Source: Streptomyces griseus (GTDB lineage Bacteria > Actinomycetota > Actinomycetes > Streptomycetales > Streptomycetaceae). From it: a stretch of DNA of 64,000 bases. Position 1 is the stretch's first letter; each line of letters starts with the position of its first letter. Location of the stretch: the NCBI RefSeq assembly GCF_900460065.1, contig NZ_UAVD01000048.1, positions 1 through 64,000 on the forward strand. Direction: 5' to 3'. The position numbers and the translations under genes were made by a program. This document shows positions 53,095 through 62,785 of this stretch, one piece after another. The notes below the pieces were generated by a model that saw only the letters and a list, made by a program, of their open reading frames with translations, did not search any database and was not told the origin of the DNA.

Positions 53095-53634
53095 GTGCGG
53101 CGCACGGGGACGACGCGCAGGGGGGCGCTCACCGCTACGGGAGCCCTCGCCCTGGGTGCGGTGCTGACCGGCTGCGGGGGCGGCGACGAGGAGGCGAACG
53201 GCGGGAAGCCCGCGCACTCCGGCGCGCGGGCCGCCGCCGCCAGGACCGGAAAGGCCGTGCGCGAGAAGGCGGCGCGTGACGGCGCCCTCCTGCTCGCCCG
53301 GTACGAGCTGGTGGCGAAGGCGCATCCGGCGACGGCGGCGGGCCTGGCTCCCCTGCGGGCCGCCGTGCGGGAGCACGGCAAGGCGCTGGCGCCGCCGCGC
53401 GCGAAGGGCGGTCCGAGGGCCGACGCCCCTCCGGCCGCGCCCGGCCCGGTGTCCGCCGACCCGAAGGCCGCGGTGCGGGAGCTGGCCGCCGACGAGCGCC
53501 GCCGGGCCGACGCCTACGCCGAGGCGCTGCTGAACGTCGAGCCGGAGCTGGCCCGGCTGCTGGCCTCGGTGGCCGGGGCCGCGGCGGCGCACGCCTACCT
53601 GCTGACCGAACTGGCCGAGGAGACAGCCGCATGA
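53095..53634 (+). CDS. putative lipoprotein, function unknown
   Basis: A 179-residue protein with a twin-Arg-like start (RRTGTTRRGALTATGALALGAVLTGCGGG): the lipobox LTGC puts the lipidated Cys near residue 27. The mature part is helical and Ala/Arg-rich (KAVREKAARDGALLLARYELVAKAHP). GAAGGAG lies 4 nt before the GTG. It overlaps the DUF4439 gene by ATGA, so the two form a pair. Export by Tat is possible because of RRTGTTRRGA but not certain. Confidence 0.85.
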   Translation: MRRTGTTRRGALTATGALALGAVLTGCGGGDEEANGGKPAHSGARAAAARTGKAVREKAARDGALLLARYELVAKAHPATAAGLAPLRAAVREHGKALAPPRAKGGPRADAPPAAPGPVSADPKAAVRELAADERRRADAYAEALLNVEPELARLLASVAGAAAAHAYLLTELAEETAA

Positions 53635-54149
53635 GCACCCGATCCGTCCGGCCGTCCGAGGAGGACGCCGAGACCCCCGAGCTGACCGCCGTCCAGGCGG
53701 CCTTGGCCGCCGAGCACGCCGCGGTGTACGGCTACGGGCTGCTCGGCGGCCGGCTCGACGGGAAGCGGGGCGGCGAGGCCCGCGCGGCGTACGACGGGCA
53801 CCGGGCCCGCCGGGACGCGCTGGCGCGCTCCGTGCGGGACCTGGGCGGGAGGTCGGTGGCCTCGGACGCCGCGTACGCCCTGCCGTTCGCCGTCGCGGAC
53901 GCCTCGTCGGCGGTACGGCTGGCCGCGGTGCTGGAGGACCGGATCGCGGGCGCGTACGCCGATCTCGTACGGGCCGCCGAGGGCGCTCGCCGCAAGGAGG
54001 CCGCGGGCGCGCTGCGCGAGGCCGCGGTGCGGTCGGCCCGCTGGCGGGGCGGCAACGTAGCCTTTCCGGGGCTCGCGGAGCGGGCCGCCGGTGCGGACCC
54101 GGACGCGACGGGCCCGGTGGAGGCCGCCGGCGCGGACGGCGCGCGCTGA
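53631..54149 (+). CDS. DUF4439 ferritin-like protein
   Basis: A 172-residue helical protein: AEHAAVYGYGLLGGRL, the opening of DUF4439, is at about 24-39 with the Glu/His that would be ferritin-type ligands, then DGHRARRDAL and AYALPFAV. DUF4439 is a ferritin-like four-helix fold of unknown role. It is coupled to the lipoprotein, so they may act together at the membrane. The C-terminus is disordered. Confidence 0.85.
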   Translation: MSTRSVRPSEEDAETPELTAVQAALAAEHAAVYGYGLLGGRLDGKRGGEARAAYDGHRARRDALARSVRDLGGRSVASDAAYALPFAVADASSAVRLAAVLEDRIAGAYADLVRAAEGARRKEAAGALREAAVRSARWRGGNVAFPGLAERAAGADPDATGPVEAAGADGAR

Positions 54150-54198
54150 CACGAGGAGGCGTGCCGTCACGAAGAACCGGAAAGGGAACACACGACGT

Positions 54199-55113
54199 AT
54201 GGGTTGCGAACCGCCGCAGCGCCTGGTGCGCGCGCTCGGTGAGATGTACGGGGACGACGCGGCGGCCGACTGGCTGGACGCGCTCCCCGCGCTGACCGAG
54301 CGGGCGCTCGCCGCCGATGGCGGCCTCACCGTGGAGCGGGTCGCCGCCCCCGGCGGGCGCAGCTCCCTGGTGGTCCTGGTCCGGCGGGCCGACGGGACCC
54401 CGGCGGCGCTGAAGCTCGCCCCGCCGGTCGCCGGTCCGGAGCTGGAGCGGGCGGCGCTGGAGCACTGGAACGGCTGGGGCGCGGTGAAGCCGCTGGACGC
54501 GCCGGAGCTCGACGCGTCCGGTGCGCTGCTGCTGGAACGGCTGCACCACGAGGTGTCGCTGCGCTCCCTGCCGGAGGCCAAGGCCCTGCTGGAGGCGGCG
54601 GGCACGCTGCGGCGGCTGTGGGTGGAGCCGCCGGCCGGGCACGCCTTCGAGAGCGTGACCGCGCGGACCGATCGGCAGAGCGCCGGGATGCGGACGGCCG
54701 CCGAGGCCGATCCGGAGCTCGCGCCGCTGGTGGACGCGGCGCTCGCGGCGCGCGCGGAGCTGGTGGAGGGGGCGCCCGAACTCCTGCTGCTGCACGGCAA
54801 CTTCCGGCAGAGCAAGGTGCTCTCCGGCGAGCGCGCGCCGTGGCTGACCGTGGGACCGGAACCGCTGGTGGGCGAGCGGGCCTACGACCTGGCGCGGCTG
54901 GTGCGGGACCGGGTGGAGGATCTGATCGCCTCCCCCGGCGGCCCGGTGACGGCCCGGCGGCGGGTCAAGAGGCTGGCGGAGTCGCTGGAGGTGGAGCAGG
55001 CGCGGTTGCACGCCTGGACGCTGTTCCGGGCGGTCGAGTCGGGCACCCGCGCGCTGGCCGAGGGGCGGCGGCAGATGGGCGAGGTCAACCTGGAGTTCGC
55101 GGGCTGGCTGTAG
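54199..55113 (+). CDS. APH(6)/hydroxyurea-kinase-like protein with altered catalytic residues
   Basis: A 304-residue kinase-fold protein of the APH_6_hur type. The ATP-lobe Lys may be in AALKLAPP. The catalytic loop HGDxHxxN is here HGNFRQSKVL: Asp becomes Asn and the metal Asn becomes Lys. The metal Asp of the following DPK-like motif is Gly (LTVGPEPLVGERAYDL). Transfer activity is therefore doubtful; it may be a pseudokinase. The LVGERAYDLARLVRD framework is otherwise conserved. I chose the ATG at 54199 (MGCEPPQRL). It follows the DUF4439 gene by 49 bp. Confidence 0.88.
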   Translation: MGCEPPQRLVRALGEMYGDDAAADWLDALPALTERALAADGGLTVERVAAPGGRSSLVVLVRRADGTPAALKLAPPVAGPELERAALEHWNGWGAVKPLDAPELDASGALLLERLHHEVSLRSLPEAKALLEAAGTLRRLWVEPPAGHAFESVTARTDRQSAGMRTAAEADPELAPLVDAALAARAELVEGAPELLLLHGNFRQSKVLSGERAPWLTVGPEPLVGERAYDLARLVRDRVEDLIASPGGPVTARRRVKRLAESLEVEQARLHAWTLFRAVESGTRALAEGRRQMGEVNLEFAGWL

Positions 55114-55127
55114 CCCCGCCCCGTACG

Positions 55128-55165
55128 GCGAAGGCCCCCGCGCGGCCTCGCGCGGGGGCCTTCGC
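55128..55165. terminator. bidirectional terminator between the kinase-like gene and proS
   Basis: A perfect 17-bp inverted repeat (55128-55144 with 55149-55165) around GCCT. It lies between convergent genes ending at 55113 (+) and 55175 (-). Confidence 0.9.
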
Positions 55166-55174
55166 GGCGACGGG

Positions 55175-56878
55175 TCAGGCCAGGTCGGCCGTCAGACGGG
55201 CGATCGCCTCGTCGACGGTCAGTTCCTCGCGCTCGCCGGTGCGGCGGTCCTTGAGCTCCAGGACGCCGTCGGCGGAGCGGCGGCCGGCGACGAGGATCTT
55301 GGGCACGCCGATCAGCTCGGAGTCGGTGAACTTCACGCCGGGCGAGACGCCGGGGCGGTCGTCGACCAGGACCCGCAGGCCCGCCGCGTTGAGCTTCTCC
55401 GAGACGTCGAGGGCCAGCTCGGTCTGGAGGGCCTTGCCCGCGGCGACGACGTGGACGTCGGCCGGGGCGATCTCGCGGGGCCAGCACAGGCCCTTGTCGT
55501 CGGCGGTCTGCTCGGTGAGGGCGGCCACGGCGCGGGAGACGCCGATGCCGTACGAGCCCATCGTGACGCGGACGGGCTTGCCCTGCTGGCCCAGCACGTC
55601 GAGCTGGAAGGTGTCGGCGTACTTGCGGCCGAGCTGGAAGATGTGGCCGATCTCGATGGCGCGGTCCAGGACGAGGCCGGTGCCGCACTTCGGGCAGGGG
55701 TCGCCCTCCTCGACGACGACGACGTCGAGGTACTCGTCGACCTCGAAGTCGCGGCCCGCGACGACGTTCCTCGCGTGCTTGCCCTCCTTGTTGGCGCCCG
55801 TGATCCAGGAGGTGCCGGGGGCGACGCGGGGGTCGGCGAGGTAGCGGACCTTCTCCAGGCCCTGGGGGCCGACGTAACCGCGTACGAGGTCGTCGCGGCC
55901 GACGAAGTCCTCGGCGGTGACCAGCTCGACGACGGCGGGGGCCAGGTGCTCGCCCAGCTTGCCGAGGTCGACCTCGCGGTGGCCGGGGACGCCGACGGCG
56001 ACGATCTCCCCGTCCACCTTGACCAGCAGGTTCTTCAGGGTGGCGGAGGCGGGGACGCCGAGGTGCGCGGCGAGGGTCTCGATGGTCGGGGTGTCGGGGG
56101 TGTCCAGCTCCTCGACCGCGCCGTGCGCCGAGCCGTCGACCGGGGCGAGCGCGAAGGTCACGGCCTCGGTGTTGGCGGCGTAGTCGCAGTTCGGGCAGTC
56201 GGCGAAGGTGTCCTCACCGGCGGCCGCGGGGGCCAGGAACTCCTCGGAGGCGGAGCCGCCCATCGCGCCGGAGACGGCGGAGACGATGCGGTGGTCCAGG
56301 CCGAGCCGCTCGAAGATCTTGATGTACGCGGCCCGGTGCAGGGCGTAGGAGTGCGCGAGGCCCTCGTCGGTGGTGTCGAAGCTGTACGAGTCCTTCATCT
56401 GGAACTCGCGGCCGCGGAGCACGCCGGAGCGGGGGCGGGCCTCGTCGCGGTACTTCGTCTGGATCTGGTAGAGCATCACCGGCAGGTCCTTGTAGGACGT
56501 GCACTGGTCCTTGACGGTCTGGGTGAAGATCTCCTCGTGGGTGGGGCCGAGGAGGTAGTCGCCGCCCTTGCGGTCCTTGAGGCGGAAGAGCAGGTCGCCG
56601 TACTCCTCCCAGCGGCCGGACGCCTCGTAGGGCTCCTTGGGCAGCAGGGCGGGGAGCAGGACCTCCTGGGCGCCGATGGCGTCCATCTCCTCGCGGACGA
56701 CGTTGGAGATGTTGTCCAGGACCTTCTTGCCGAGCGGCAGCCAGGACCAGATGCCGGCCGCGTTGCGGCGTACGTATCCGGCGCGGACCAGCAGCTTGTG
56801 GCTGAGCGTCTCGGCGTCCGCCGGGTCGTCGCGCAGTGTCTTGACCATCAATCGGGACATGCGCTGGACCTGGGCCAT
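55175..56878 (-). CDS. proS: prolyl-tRNA synthetase
   Basis: A 567-residue bacterial-type ProRS. The class II core shows MSRLMVKTLRDDPADAET at the start, LLGPTHEEIFT, RDEARPRSGVLRGREFQMKDSYSF, the YbaK-like editing insertion between motifs 2 and 3 (around CPNCDYAANTEAVTFA to TWITGAN-type text), and the C-terminal anticodon-binding domain. It charges tRNA-Pro with proline. The gene is isolated on the strand but followed closely by a terminator shared with the kinase-like gene. Confidence 0.96.
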   Translation of the reverse strand: MAQVQRMSRLMVKTLRDDPADAETLSHKLLVRAGYVRRNAAGIWSWLPLGKKVLDNISNVVREEMDAIGAQEVLLPALLPKEPYEASGRWEEYGDLLFRLKDRKGGDYLLGPTHEEIFTQTVKDQCTSYKDLPVMLYQIQTKYRDEARPRSGVLRGREFQMKDSYSFDTTDEGLAHSYALHRAAYIKIFERLGLDHRIVSAVSGAMGGSASEEFLAPAAAGEDTFADCPNCDYAANTEAVTFALAPVDGSAHGAVEELDTPDTPTIETLAAHLGVPASATLKNLLVKVDGEIVAVGVPGHREVDLGKLGEHLAPAVVELVTAEDFVGRDDLVRGYVGPQGLEKVRYLADPRVAPGTSWITGANKEGKHARNVVAGRDFEVDEYLDVVVVEEGDPCPKCGTGLVLDRAIEIGHIFQLGRKYADTFQLDVLGQQGKPVRVTMGSYGIGVSRAVAALTEQTADDKGLCWPREIAPADVHVVAAGKALQTELALDVSEKLNAAGLRVLVDDRPGVSPGVKFTDSELIGVPKILVAGRRSADGVLELKDRRTGEREELTVDEAIARLTADLA

Positions 56879-56947
56879 GATGAACTCCTGCTCGCAAGGG
56901 TGGTGAGCCCGAGGTTAGCCGGGCGGTGCGGGCTGGCGGAAATCCAT

Positions 56948-57529
56948 TCAGGCCCCGGGCCTCGCGCGCAGCAGCGGCAGGGGCGCGCCCATGACCGCGT
57001 ACGGCTGCGGGGCGCTCGGGAAGACGACCTGGCGTGCCAGGTCCCGGTAGCCGAGCGAGCGGTAGAGGGCGCGGGCCGGGCTGTCCTTGTCGATCGCCGA
57101 GAGGATCGACCGGGGGTGGCCGACGGCGTCGGTGATGGCGGTGATCAGGGTGCGGCCGATGCCGCGCTGCTGGTGGTCCGGGTGGACGTGGAGCTCGGTG
57201 ATGACGAAGGAGTCGTCGAGCCAGCCGTCGGAGCTGGTGGCCCGCAGATACGGCTCGACGACGGTGGACCACCACTGGGCGCGGTCGTTGGGGAGCCCGT
57301 AGACGAAGCCGACGAGCCGTCCGTCGGGGGTGATGGCGCCGAGGGCCCGGGCGCGGGGGTGCTCCAGGTGTCTGAGGACGATGTGGCGGCGCACGTCGAT
57401 CTCGTCCTGGCTCAGTCCGAAGGCGGCCGCCTGGACGCGCAGGGCTTCGTCGACGCGGGCGGCCAGGTCGACGGGGGCGATCTCGGCGTCGGGTGCCGCG
57501 GGGCCTTCTCGGGGGGCTGCTGCTGCCAT
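56948..57529 (-). CDS. GNAT-family acetyltransferase
   Basis: A 193-residue GNAT protein. The acetyl-CoA loop is in VHPDHQQRGIGRTLITAI (about 126-143), with WWSTVVEPYLR and SFVITELHV before it and ARALYRSLGYRD after it. Substrate unknown. It lies upstream of proS on the same strand, 69 bp from its start, so some co-transcription is possible. Confidence 0.88.
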   Translation of the reverse strand: MAAAAPREGPAAPDAEIAPVDLAARVDEALRVQAAAFGLSQDEIDVRRHIVLRHLEHPRARALGAITPDGRLVGFVYGLPNDRAQWWSTVVEPYLRATSSDGWLDDSFVITELHVHPDHQQRGIGRTLITAITDAVGHPRSILSAIDKDSPARALYRSLGYRDLARQVVFPSAPQPYAVMGAPLPLLRARPGA

Positions 57530-57598
57530 GCGGGGAACCCTACTGGCCGGGGCGGGTGGTCAGAACCGTGGCTTCCCGGGGCGGGTGGGCGGGACGGT

Positions 57599-58444
57599 TC
57601 AGAACAGGACGCTCATGAACGCGCCGACCTCGCGGAAGCCGACCCGGCGGTAGGCCTTGCGGGCCGGGGTGTTGTAGTCGTTCACGTACAGGCTGACGAC
57701 GGGGGCGACGTCGGCGAGGGCGTAGGCCAGGACGGCGGCCATGCCCGTTTCGGAGAGGCCCTTGCCGCGGTGTTCGGGGGCGACCCAGACGCCCTGGATC
57801 TGGCAGGCCTCGGGGGTGGCCGCGCCGATCTCGGCCTTGAAGACGACCTTGCCGTCGTCGATGCGGGCGAAGGAGCGGCCGGCGCCGATGAGTTCGGCGA
57901 CGCGGGCCTGGTAGAGGAGTCCGCCGTCGCCGGCGAGCGGGGAGATGCCGACCTCCTCGGTGAACATCGCCACGCAGGCCGGCATCAGGACCTCGGTCTC
58001 GTCCTTGCGGATGCGGCGGACGAGCGGGTCGGGCGTGACGTCGGCGGAGGGGCTCTCGGTGACCATGAGGGGCTGGTTGGCGCGGACCTCGCGGGCGGGG
58101 CCCCAGCTGGGTTCGAGGAGTCGCCAGAGCTGGGTGGTGGGTTCGGCGGGGCCGACGATGGAGGAGCAGCGGCGGCCGGCCCTGCGGGCCCGGTCGGCGA
58201 AGGCGCGGACGGCCTCGGGACCGGCGCAGATGGGGACGAGGTTGGCGCCGGAGTAGCACAGGGAGCGGAGCATCCCGTCGGCGTACCAGCCCCACATCTC
58301 GCCGCCGAGGCGCCAGGGGTCGAGTCCGGCGACCTGCACGCGGGACGTCACGAAGGCGTTGGCCACGGGCTCGCTCTCCAGGATGGCGAGCGCTGCCTGG
58401 AGGTCGCTGGGTTCGAGGACCCGGGTGGTGGTCTGCGTCAACAC
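57599..58444 (-). CDS. DUF4081-GNAT acetyltransferase
   Basis: A 281-residue two-domain protein: an N-terminal DUF4081 (about 10-120, VLEPSDLQAALAILESEPVANAFV) and a C-terminal GNAT domain with VWVAPEHRGKGLSETGMAAVLAYAL and NDYNTPARKAYRRVGF. This arrangement is typical of actinobacteria, where the gene often sits by ispG. Start GTG 58444 or TTG 58441. Role unknown. Confidence 0.88.
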   Translation of the reverse strand: MLTQTTTRVLEPSDLQAALAILESEPVANAFVTSRVQVAGLDPWRLGGEMWGWYADGMLRSLCYSGANLVPICAGPEAVRAFADRARRAGRRCSSIVGPAEPTTQLWRLLEPSWGPAREVRANQPLMVTESPSADVTPDPLVRRIRKDETEVLMPACVAMFTEEVGISPLAGDGGLLYQARVAELIGAGRSFARIDDGKVVFKAEIGAATPEACQIQGVWVAPEHRGKGLSETGMAAVLAYALADVAPVVSLYVNDYNTPARKAYRRVGFREVGAFMSVLF

Positions 58445-58576
58445 GAGGGGGCCTCACCATGCGGTCTACTGATTTCCGCACTGTAACCGACGAGCCTGTC
58501 GAACGCCGGTCGAGTCCGGAAGACGGTCCGTGGGCAGGGCGGTGGTGCGGGCGGGGTCCGGTGCCCGGACGCGCTG

Positions 58577-58609
58577 CCGCCCCACCGGGCGCGGGGCCCG
58601 GTGGGGCGG
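58577..58609 (-). terminator. terminator after ispG
   Basis: A perfect 14-bp inverted repeat (CCGCCCCACCGGGC, 58577-58590, with GCCCGGTGGGGCGG, 58596-58609) and a GCGGG loop lie 22 bp past the ispG stop. The acetyltransferase downstream is therefore a separate unit. Confidence 0.85.
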
Positions 58610-58630
58610 TGACGGCGTGGAGGGCGCGGG

Positions 58631-59788
<1,158 letters not shown>

Positions 59789-59958
59789 GCGCTGTGCATC
59801 CCCAAGGTGTGGATCAAGGTCCCGAGATCGGCGGGCTCCAGCCTTCGAGGTTACGGCACCGGAGGCGGGACGGACGCACCGTGTCGACAAGTCCACCCGT
59901 TGGTGAGCGGCCGGACACGGGGTGTGCGCCCGGCCGACACCTGGGTTCCGCGCGGCTG

Positions 59959-61269
59959 TCAGGAGATCTTGACGGGGTTCACGATGTCGGCCACCAGGAC
60001 CAGCAGCGTGAAGCAGATGAAGAGTCCGGCGACCACGTAGGCGACCGGCATCAGCCGGGCCACGTCGAAGGGGCCGGGGTCGGGGCGGCGGAAGACCTTG
60101 GCCACATTGCGCCGCAGGGACTCCCAGAGCGCGCCCGCGATGTGCCCGCCGTCCAGCGGGAGGAGCGGGAGCATGTTGAACAGGAACAGCGAGAGGTTGA
60201 AGCCCGCGAGCAGGAACAGCATCATCGCGACCTGGTTCTGCGCCGGGATGTCGAGGTTCATCACCTCTCCCCCGATCCGGGCCGCGCCCACCACGCCGAC
60301 CGGCGAGTCGTCGGCCCGTTGGCCGTCGCTGAAGGCGGCGTCCCAGAGGGCCGGGATCTTGGACGGCAGCGCGATGATCGAGTCGACACCGTTCTCGATC
60401 ATGTCGCCCATGCGGACGGTGGAGTCGGCGAAGGAGAGGGGCACGATCTCGGTCCGGGCGGCGAAGCCCAGGTAGCCCGCCTTGACGAACTGGTCCGGGA
60501 CCACCTGGCCGTTGCCGTCCTTCTTCGCGACGGCGTTCTCGCGCAGGACGGCGTCGAGGGTCACTTCCCCGCCGTCGCGTTCGACGACGATGGTGGCGGG
60601 GCCGATGGTCTCGCGGATGCGGTCCGAGAGCGTCGCCCAGTCGTCGACCTTCTGCCCGTCGAAGGCGACGATCCGGTCGCCCTCCTGGAGGCCGGCGGCC
60701 TTGGCGGGCGAGACCGGGTCGCCGGTCTTGCAGGTCTCGCGCTTGTCGCTCTGCGAGATCACGCACTGCTGGACGCCGGCGACCTCGGTGGTCTGCGTCT
60801 GGAAGCCGAAGGTCATCGCGACGCCCATGAAGATGGCGACCGCGAGGATCAGGTTCATGAAGGGGCCGGCGAACATCACGATGACGCGCTTCCACGGCTT
60901 GCGCGTGTAGAAGAGGCGCTTCTCGTCGCCCGGTTCCAGCTCCTCGTAGGCGGCGGAGCGGGCGTCCTCGATCATGCCGCGCCAGGGTGAGGTGGAGCGG
61001 GCTTCGAGGCGGCCGTCGGGGCCCGGCGGGAACATCCCGATCATCCGGATGTAGCCGCCGGCCGGGATGGCCTTGATGCCGTACTCCGTGTCGCCCTTCT
61101 TGCGCGACCAGATCGTCGGGCCGAAGCCGACCATGTACTGCGGGACCCGGATGCCGAACATCTTGGCCGTGGAGAGGTGGCCCAGCTCGTGCCAGGCGAT
61201 GGAGAAGAGGAGGCCCACGACGAAGACGGCGATCCCCAGGACCGTCAGCAGGACCGAGGTCAGACTCAT
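59959..61269 (-). CDS. rseP: RseP-type site-2 membrane metalloprotease
   Basis: Intramembrane zinc protease of 436 residues. HELGH is at 27-31 in the first transmembrane helix, the PDZ region lies mid-protein (AKAAGLQEGDRIVAFDGQKV) and NMLPLLPLDGGHI is the second metal motif, with four or so transmembrane helices. It likely cuts anti-sigma factors or other membrane substrates. ATG at 61269 overlaps the dxr stop (ATGA). In actinomycetes it is conserved between dxr and ispG. Confidence 0.94.
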   Translation of the reverse strand: MSLTSVLLTVLGIAVFVVGLLFSIAWHELGHLSTAKMFGIRVPQYMVGFGPTIWSRKKGDTEYGIKAIPAGGYIRMIGMFPPGPDGRLEARSTSPWRGMIEDARSAAYEELEPGDEKRLFYTRKPWKRVIVMFAGPFMNLILAVAIFMGVAMTFGFQTQTTEVAGVQQCVISQSDKRETCKTGDPVSPAKAAGLQEGDRIVAFDGQKVDDWATLSDRIRETIGPATIVVERDGGEVTLDAVLRENAVAKKDGNGQVVPDQFVKAGYLGFAARTEIVPLSFADSTVRMGDMIENGVDSIIALPSKIPALWDAAFSDGQRADDSPVGVVGAARIGGEVMNLDIPAQNQVAMMLFLLAGFNLSLFLFNMLPLLPLDGGHIAGALWESLRRNVAKVFRRPDPGPFDVARLMPVAYVVAGLFICFTLLVLVADIVNPVKIS

Positions 61270-62519
61270 GCGCGCGCCTCCGCTGTCGCTTTCGCCGAGA
61301 GTTCCCTGGCCCGTGCGCGGGCCCAGGTTTCCGCTTCGAGGACGTCCGCGACGCTGAGCGAGGTTCCCGGGGCGGGGGTGCCGTGTTCGGACACCACAGC
61401 GGTGACCGTATCCATGATTCCGTTGAAGGGCAGCCGTCCGGCGAGGAAAGCGTCCACGCATTCCTCGTTCGCCGCGTTGAAGACGGCCGGCGCGGTGCCG
61501 CCGAGCCCGCCGACGTGCCGGGCGAGGCCGACCGACGGGAAGGCCTCGGTGTCCAGCGGGAAGAACTCCCAGCTGGACGCCTTCGTCCAGTCGAAGGCGG
61601 GGGCGGCGTCCGGGACGCGCTGGGGCCAGCCGAGGCCGATGGCGATGGGGCCGCGCATGTCCGGCGGGGTGGCCTGGGCGAGCGTGGAGCCGTCGCTGAA
61701 CTCGACCATGGAGTGCACGTAGGACTGGGGGTGGACCACGACCTCGATCCGGTCGAACGGAATGTCGTAGAGGAGGTGCGCCTCGATGACCTCCAGGCCC
61801 TTGTTGACCAGGGTCGCGGAGTTGATGGTGATGACGGGTCCCATCGCCCAGGTGGGGTGGGCGAGCGCCTGTTCCCGGGTGACGTCGGCCAGTTCGTCGC
61901 GCGTGCGGCCCCGGAACGGTCCGCCGGAGGCGGTGACGACGAGCCGGCGGACGTCGGCACGGGTGCCGGCGGCCAGTGCCTGGAAGAGCGCGGCGTGCTC
62001 GGAGTCGACCGGGATGATCTGGCCGGGGGCGGCGAGCGCCTTCACCAGCGGGCCGCCGACGATCAGCGACTCCTTGTTGGCGAGGGCGAGCGTGCGGCCC
62101 GCCTTCAGCGCGGCGAGGGTGGGGGCGAGCCCGATGGAGCCGGTGATGCCGTTGAGCACGGTGTGGCAGGCGCTCGCCGCGAGGGTGGCGGCGGCGTCGG
62201 GTCCGGCCAGGATCTCGGGGAGCGGCTCGCCGGGCCCGTAACGCTCCCGCAGCGCCGTGCGCAGGGCGGGGACCGCGTCCTCGGCGGCGACGGCGACCGT
62301 GTCGACCCGCAGCAGGCGGGCCTGCTCGGCCAGCAGGTCGACCCGGCCGCCGGCGGCCGAGAGCGCCGTGACCCGGAAGCGGTCGGGGTTGCGCAGGACC
62401 AGGTCGATGGCCTGGGTGCCGATGGACCCGGTGGAGCCGAGGATCACGAGATCCCGGCGGCCGTCCGCGGCGTCGAAGACGAGATGCGGATCGGCGAGGG
62501 GGGCGGGGCTGTCGCTCAT
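61266..62519 (-). CDS. dxr: 1-deoxy-D-xylulose-5-phosphate reductoisomerase
   Basis: Second step of the methylerythritol phosphate pathway: it converts DXP to MEP with NADPH. The 417-residue protein has GSTGSIG (28-34), ANKESLIVGG and the metal motif VDSEHAALFQAL, then GGPFR and VVHPQSYVHSMVEF. I chose the ATG at 62519 (MSDSPAPLADPHL); another ATG lies 9 bp upstream. It is coupled to the protease gene by a 4-bp overlap. Confidence 0.96.
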   Translation of the reverse strand: MSDSPAPLADPHLVFDAADGRRDLVILGSTGSIGTQAIDLVLRNPDRFRVTALSAAGGRVDLLAEQARLLRVDTVAVAAEDAVPALRTALRERYGPGEPLPEILAGPDAAATLAASACHTVLNGITGSIGLAPTLAALKAGRTLALANKESLIVGGPLVKALAAPGQIIPVDSEHAALFQALAAGTRADVRRLVVTASGGPFRGRTRDELADVTREQALAHPTWAMGPVITINSATLVNKGLEVIEAHLLYDIPFDRIEVVVHPQSYVHSMVEFSDGSTLAQATPPDMRGPIAIGLGWPQRVPDAAPAFDWTKASSWEFFPLDTEAFPSVGLARHVGGLGGTAPAVFNAANEECVDAFLAGRLPFNGIMDTVTAVVSEHGTPAPGTSLSVADVLEAETWARARARELSAKATAEARA

Positions 62520-62597
62520 GCCCCCCATTGTTGCCGCTCCGGCTGTGTGCGGGGACAGCGCGTCCCGGGTGGGCCGCGGATTCACCGGGCCGCGGCC

Positions 62598-62702
62598 CCG
62601 GTGTCGGGCGCGGGGGTCTCCGGCACCGCGCCCGCGGGCTACCGGTGTCGGGCTCGCGGGTCCCCGGCCCCGCACCCGCGGGCTACCGGTGTCCGGCACG
62701 CG
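62598..62702. repeat. 44-bp tandem repeat between dxr and aroA
   Basis: Two 44-bp copies (62598-62641 and 62642-62685) each begin CCGGTGTCGGGC and end CGCGGGCTA, and a third partial copy begins at 62686. The 266-bp gap 62520-62785 has no gene; the rest is GC-rich with CGCGGGC words. Confidence 0.85.
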
Positions 62703-62785
62703 ACGCACCGTCCCGGGCCCGCGGGAGCCGAAGCCTGCTCCCCGGCCCGCGGCCCGCCGGCTTCGGCTCCCGCGGGCCGCCGGTC

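Noticed and set aside
59909..59935. GGCCGG...CCGGCC hairpin downstream of the protease gene
   Set aside because: The stem is only about 6 bp and common in this GC-rich DNA; it is not enough to call a terminator.
59789..61960. in-frame upstream extension of ispG across the protease gene
   Set aside because: It runs through the protease coding region in another phase and has no conserved residues; the ATG at 59788 is the family start.
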